A stretch of 6,364 nt of DNA from Pseudomonadota bacterium (GTDB lineage Bacteria; Pseudomonadota; Gammaproteobacteria; Steroidobacterales; Steroidobacteraceae). The notes under the pieces are model-generated. The model was not told the DNA's origin. It saw only the letters and a program-made list of their open reading frames with translations, and ran no database searches. Within the stretch, counting starts at the first letter, position 1. The number at the start of each line of letters is the position of its first letter. Location: the NCBI GenBank assembly GCA_021850555.1, contig JAJZLX010000092.1:1-6364 (forward strand), given 5' to 3'. Below, in pieces: positions 6,313-6,364 of the stretch. The position numbers and the translations under genes were made by a program.

Positions 6313-6341
6313 GGCGCAAATTCCCCCGTGCGCCTATTTTT
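6313..6341 (+). terminator. Hairpin followed by a T-run, possible intrinsic terminator or attenuator
   Basis: GGCGCA (6313-6318) pairs perfectly with TGCGCC (6329-6334) around a 10-base loop, followed by TATTTTT (6335-6341). This fits a short Rho-independent terminator on the plus strand. It could end the phosphatase transcript about 105 bases after its stop codon. If the promoter candidate just upstream is real, it would instead lie within the first 50 bases of that transcript and could act as an attenuator. The stem is only 6 bp, so confidence is moderate. Confidence 0.45.
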
Positions 6342-6364
6342 GGAAGTGTCCAGGATTTGGGTCG

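Noticed and set aside
6328..6364. GTG at 6328 opening a frame MRLFLEVSRIWV that runs off the window
   Set aside because: The GTG lies within the second arm of the hairpin and has no Shine-Dalgarno or adjacent -10 box. The visible 12 codons show no family motif.

Overview
This 6.4-kb window is high-GC, densely coded chromosomal DNA. It most likely comes from a proteobacterium, probably a gammaproteobacterium or close relative. The reasoning is the E. coli-like cyoA-cyoB arrangement (a bo3-type ubiquinol oxidase with a lipoprotein CyoA lacking copper A ligands), a Gph-type phosphoglycolate phosphatase, and codons rich in G/C at third positions. No mobile element, tRNA, rRNA, CRISPR array or phage gene was seen.

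Layout. Positions 1-1160 (minus strand) hold the start of a cytochrome bo3 operon: the first 78 codons of cyoB (the rest lies off the left edge) and all of cyoA, separated by 2 bases. A 176-base non-coding stretch (1161-1336) precedes cyoA and should contain its promoter. Upstream on the same strand is an 851-residue regulator (1337-3892). It joins an OmpR/CadC-type winged-helix DNA-binding domain directly to a STAND/NB-ARC-like ATPase and a long TPR-like helical tail. Divergent from it, with only 20 bases between start codons, is a Gph-type HAD phosphatase (3913-4569). Next, convergent with gph, is a class I SAM-dependent methyltransferase (4661-5419, minus). Divergent from that is a tyrosine/dual-specificity-type phosphatase with a HCVAGKDRTG active site (5487-6209, plus). 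The last 155 bases carry a non-coding regulatory patch: two GGTTCAG repeats 11 bp apart, a possible -10 box, and a small hairpin followed by a T-run.

How the parts relate. CyoA and CyoB are subunits of one terminal oxidase. The regulator lies just upstream of cyo in the same orientation and could control it, itself, or the divergent gph, but nothing in the sequence proves a target. The gph, methyltransferase and phosphatase genes look like separate transcription units rather than an operon.

The most distinctive signal is promoter placement. Three of the non-cyo genes (regulator, methyltransferase, tyrosine phosphatase) have a -10-like hexamer 6-8 bases before the start codon and no Shine-Dalgarno sequence, which points to leaderless or nearly leaderless transcripts; gph may follow the same pattern more weakly. 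By contrast, cyoB has a conventional AGGAG ribosome binding site. These -10 boxes also argue for shorter proteins than the longest open frames for the regulator and the methyltransferase. I see no convincing new defence or mobile system; the wHTH-STAND-TPR regulator and the leaderless-promoter pattern are the points most worth following.
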